Assembly: GCF_002259645.1 (NCBI RefSeq)
Contig: NZ_MWWV01000002.1
Location: forward strand, 124,001 to 188,000
Source of the DNA: Bifidobacterium tissieri
GTDB taxonomy: Bacteria; Actinomycetota; Actinomycetes; Actinomycetales; Bifidobacteriaceae
Direction: 5' to 3'
Length of the DNA: 64,000 bases
This document shows, in pieces, positions 61,472 through 64,000 of the stretch. Every line of letters starts with the position of its first letter. Position 1 is the first letter of the stretch. The notes beneath the pieces are model-generated. The model saw only the letters and a program-made list of their open reading frames with translations, was not told the origin of the DNA and did not search any database. A program made the translations under genes and the position numbers.

Positions 61472-62107
61472 ATGACCGATGAACGACCTGAGGATCTGGC
61501 GGCGCTACGCAAGCCCGCCAAGCGTCATGACGAAAGAACCGTCGCCGGAGCGCATCGTCGCATGCGCCGCGCCGACCGCGAAGTGACCGACACCGAGCAG
61601 ATACGACAGATCATCGACCATTGCGACGTGGTGCATGTGTCGTATATGGATGCGGAGGGCCTGACGATCGTACCGGTGAACTTCGGTTACGAATACACGG
61701 ATGCGGCCCCTGCCGACGATGCTGGCACGCTGGTCCTGTACATGCATTCCGCGCCGGAGGGTCGTAAATTCGACGCGATTCGCACGGCCGGCAACGCGCT
61801 GCCCGTGGCGTTCGAGATGGATACGGATCGCGAGATCATCGAGGGGCGTGCCTGGTGCAATTGGGGCGAGGCGTTCAAGTCGGTGGTCGGCAACGGCACG
61901 GCAAGCATCGTGGACGATGTGGATGAGAAGATTCATGGCCTGCAGTTGCTGATGGGGCAGCAGATGGGCAAGTGGGGTGTCCCGTTCACTCCGCAGCAGG
62001 CCTCCAGCGTGATGGTGTGGAAGATTACGGCGACGCATGCGACCGGCAAGATCCACGCAAAAGTGCGGCAGGCGGCTCACACATCGGCGATGCCGGAATC
62101 ACGGTGA
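61472..62107 (+). CDS. Pyridoxamine 5'-phosphate oxidase-fold protein (NimA-like)
   Basis: 211 residues from the ATG at 61472; a GTG at 61418 would start inside the inverted repeat. RRADREVTDTEQIRQIIDHC and VVHVSYMDAEGLTIVPVNFG then LYMHSAPEGRKFDAIRTAGN match flavin-binding split-barrel proteins of the nitroimidazole-resistance group. It would bind FMN and reduce small molecules or bind heme; substrate unknown. Confidence 0.85.
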   Translation: MTDERPEDLAALRKPAKRHDERTVAGAHRRMRRADREVTDTEQIRQIIDHCDVVHVSYMDAEGLTIVPVNFGYEYTDAAPADDAGTLVLYMHSAPEGRKFDAIRTAGNALPVAFEMDTDREIIEGRAWCNWGEAFKSVVGNGTASIVDDVDEKIHGLQLLMGQQMGKWGVPFTPQQASSVMVWKITATHATGKIHAKVRQAAHTSAMPESR

Positions 62108-62181
62108 GCGTTTGCAACGATCAATCATCGGCCGTCCCGTGTTGTGAACCGCAATTACGCTGAACAAATTCGCTGAATATC

Positions 62182-62724
62182 ATGACGATTCATTCCAATC
62201 CGACCCACGTGACCCATGGATTCGGCCCGGTGTGGGATGCGGATTCCCGCGTGCTGATCCTCGGTTCGATGCCGAGCCCGAAGTCCCGCGAGGCGTCGTT
62301 CTACTACATGCACCCGCAGAACCGGTTCTGGCCGGTGATGGCGGCCTTGTTCGATGAGCCGGTGCCGGAGCCGGACCCCGAGATTCGTAGCGATTTCGCC
62401 CTACGGCATCGGTTTGCATTATGGGATGTGATCGCCGAATGCGATATCGTCGGAGCCAGTGATTCGTCGATCCGCAATGCCGTGCCGAACGATCTTGCGC
62501 CGATCATTCGCGCATCACGCATCAGTCACGTGTTCACGACCGGCGGCAAGGCGGCGCAATTGTATCGTCGTCTGTGTGAGCCGCATCTGGTCGAGAACGG
62601 CATCACCGTTCCCATGACTCCCCTGCCATCCACGAGCCCGGCGAACGCGAGAATGCGGCTGCCGGATCTGACAGCCGCATATCAGGTCGTGGTTCAGTCG
62701 ATCACACGAACAACGACAGTGTGA
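62182..62724 (+). CDS. Hypoxanthine/uracil DNA glycosylase-like protein (UDG family 6-like)
   Basis: 180 residues. VLILGSMPSPKSREASFYYM and HPQNRFWPVMAALF are the motif 1 region of DNA-deoxyinosine glycosylases; LPSTSPANARM is motif 2. It removes deaminated bases such as hypoxanthine. Weak ribosome binding site. Its end overlaps the convergent GntP gene by 23 bases. Confidence 0.9.
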   Translation: MTIHSNPTHVTHGFGPVWDADSRVLILGSMPSPKSREASFYYMHPQNRFWPVMAALFDEPVPEPDPEIRSDFALRHRFALWDVIAECDIVGASDSSIRNAVPNDLAPIIRASRISHVFTTGGKAAQLYRRLCEPHLVENGITVPMTPLPSTSPANARMRLPDLTAAYQVVVQSITRTTTV

Positions 62725-64000
62725 GCACGGAGATCAGTCCCATCACCGACATGACGGTGGTGGCGGCCGTCCACGACATGAACGTCTCCTTGAGCGAGAG
62801 GCCGAAGTATTCCTTGATCATCCAGAATCCGGCGTCGTTCACATGGTCGGCGATCACCGAACCCGCACCCACGGCCAACACCATGAGCGCCGGGTTGACG
62901 CCCGACATGGCGACCATCGGTGCCACCAGACCGGCGGCGGTAAGCGAGGCGACCGTGGCCGAGCCGAGACACAGGCGCAGCACGGCGGCCACGATCCAGG
63001 CAGCGAGCAGCGGCGGCATGTTGATGTTGGCGAACATGGTGGAGATGTAGTCGGAGATGCCACCGTCCACAAGCACCTGCTTGAACGCGCCGCCACCGCC
63101 GATGATGAGCAGCATCATGGCGATCTGCTTGACGGATTCGGTCATGCTGCCGGCGATGTCGGCCATGGTGCGCTTGCGGGCGAGGCCCATGGTCCAGACG
63201 GCGAACAGCATGGATAGCAGCATGGCGGCGTCGGGGGCACCCACGAACTGGATCACCTGATTGACGATGTTGCCTTCGGGCAGCACGAACGTACAGATGG
63301 TGGCCACGGCGATGAGGATGACCGGCATCATGGACGTGACGACGGAGATGGCAAAGCCCGGGGTGTCCTCCTCCTTGAACTCCTTGAATTCGCCGAGCGC
63401 GGTGACCTCGACGTCGGTGTGGTACAGGTCGGGCTTGATGCGGTGCAGCAGCGAGTTGAACAACGGTCCGGCCACGATGATGGTTGGGATGGATACGATG
63501 ATGCCGTACAGCAGCACGTGACCCATGTTGGCGCCGAGCGTGGAGGTGATGGCGGTGGGCGCGGGATGCGGCGGCAGGAACGCGTGGGCCACGTTGAGCG
63601 TGATGGCCATGGGGATGCCGAGGTACATGAGCGGCATGTCGAGCTCGCGCGCGATCACGAAGATGATCGGCAGCAGCACCACGAGTCCGACCTCGAAGAA
63701 CAGGGCGATGCCCACGATGAACGAGGCGAGCACCACGGCGATCTGGATGTGCTTGCGGCCGAAGCGCTTGATCAGCGTCATGGCGATGCGATGGCCGCCG
63801 CCGGAGTCGGAGACGAGCTTGCCGAGCATGGATCCGAAGCCGAAGATCACGGCGAGATGGCCGAGCTGGCCGCCGATGCCGGTTTCGATGGTGGTGGGGA
63901 TCTTGTCGACCGGGATCTGCAGGACGAGCGCGGTAAGGAATGAGACGATGACCAGCGAGACGAAGGTGTTGAGCTTGAGTTTGACGATGAGGAAGATGAG
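62702..64000 (-). CDS. GntP family permease (gluconate or related sugar acid), cut by the window end
   Basis: About 433 residues visible, start beyond the right edge. Many membrane helices and typical GntP segments: GFGSMLGKLVSDSGGGHRIA, HAFLPPHPAPTAITSTLGAN, GGGGAFKQVLVDGGISDYIS, GSVIADHVNDAGFWMIKEYF. A proton-coupled importer of gluconate-type acids. No kinase or regulator gene is next to it within the window. Confidence 0.93.
   Translation of the reverse strand, partial: LIFLIVKLKLNTFVSLVIVSFLTALVLQIPVDKIPTTIETGIGGQLGHLAVIFGFGSMLGKLVSDSGGGHRIAMTLIKRFGRKHIQIAVVLASFIVGIALFFEVGLVVLLPIIFVIARELDMPLMYLGIPMAITLNVAHAFLPPHPAPTAITSTLGANMGHVLLYGIIVSIPTIIVAGPLFNSLLHRIKPDLYHTDVEVTALGEFKEFKEEDTPGFAISVVTSMMPVILIAVATICTFVLPEGNIVNQVIQFVGAPDAAMLLSMLFAVWTMGLARKRTMADIAGSMTESVKQIAMMLLIIGGGGAFKQVLVDGGISDYISTMFANINMPPLLAAWIVAAVLRLCLGSATVASLTAAGLVAPMVAMSGVNPALMVLAVGAGSVIADHVNDAGFWMIKEYFGLSLKETFMSWTAATTVMSVMGLISVLTLSLFV

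Overview
The window looks like a chromosomal segment of a Bifidobacterium (high-GC actinobacterium). Supporting signs are many LacI-type regulators with palindromic operators, a sortase-dependent pilus locus, PurK/PurE adjacency, actinobacterial YhgE/Pip membrane proteins and GC-rich coding with AAGGAG-type ribosome binding sites. This is inferred from gene content, not from a database match.

Layout. (1) 1-4.7 kb is a zinc-starvation island: a Zur-type box, then six zinc-independent ribosomal protein paralogs (L28, L33, S14, L31, L36, L32), a ZnuA-ZinT fusion zinc-binding protein, and the convergent zur gene. (2) 4.9-9.4 kb holds two LacI regulators, a degenerate 2-hydroxyacid dehydrogenase, three clustered copies of a 16-18 bp LacI-type palindrome and a deletion scar joining the tails of two lost genes (a sugar-binding protein and a cell-wall-anchored protein). 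(3) 9.6-11.5 kb holds five tandem genes for related 40-43 residue peptides that I do not recognise; a sixth relative lies at 55.3 kb. (4) 11.7-15.4 kb: endonuclease IV, an Rrf2 regulator with a divergent oxidoreductase, and a short-chain dehydrogenase. (5) 15.5-28.9 kb: a minus-strand pilus operon (giant 2525-residue LPNTG adhesin, major pilin, minor pilin, class C sortase). It is preceded by a promoter-like element with an 11-base G tract in its spacer and flanked by an intact and a decayed DUF3800 gene in opposite orientations. (6) 28.9-34.6 kb: two YhgE/Pip proteins and a TetR regulator. (7) 34.9-48.8 kb: purK/purE, an orphan NIL-domain ABC ATPase, a quinone oxidoreductase, a Dxs-like enzyme behind three operators spaced by 21 bp, a MacB-like ABC system and a DEAD-box RNA helicase. 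(8) 48.9-59.3 kb: a 52-bp tandem hairpin array, a DUF262/DUF1524 restriction-like protein, three related membrane proteins, the sixth small peptide and a SWIM/SNF2 helicase. (9) 59.4-64 kb: an esterase, tRNA-Arg(TCT), a hypothetical protein, a flavin-binding oxidase-fold protein, a family-6-like DNA glycosylase and a GntP permease cut by the window end.

Common themes are zinc response (Zur with alternative ribosomal proteins), carbohydrate control (the TAGTGTGATCACACTA palindrome recurs at three separate loci, five perfect copies in all), and surface structures that appear to be switchable. The least explained feature is the small-peptide family.
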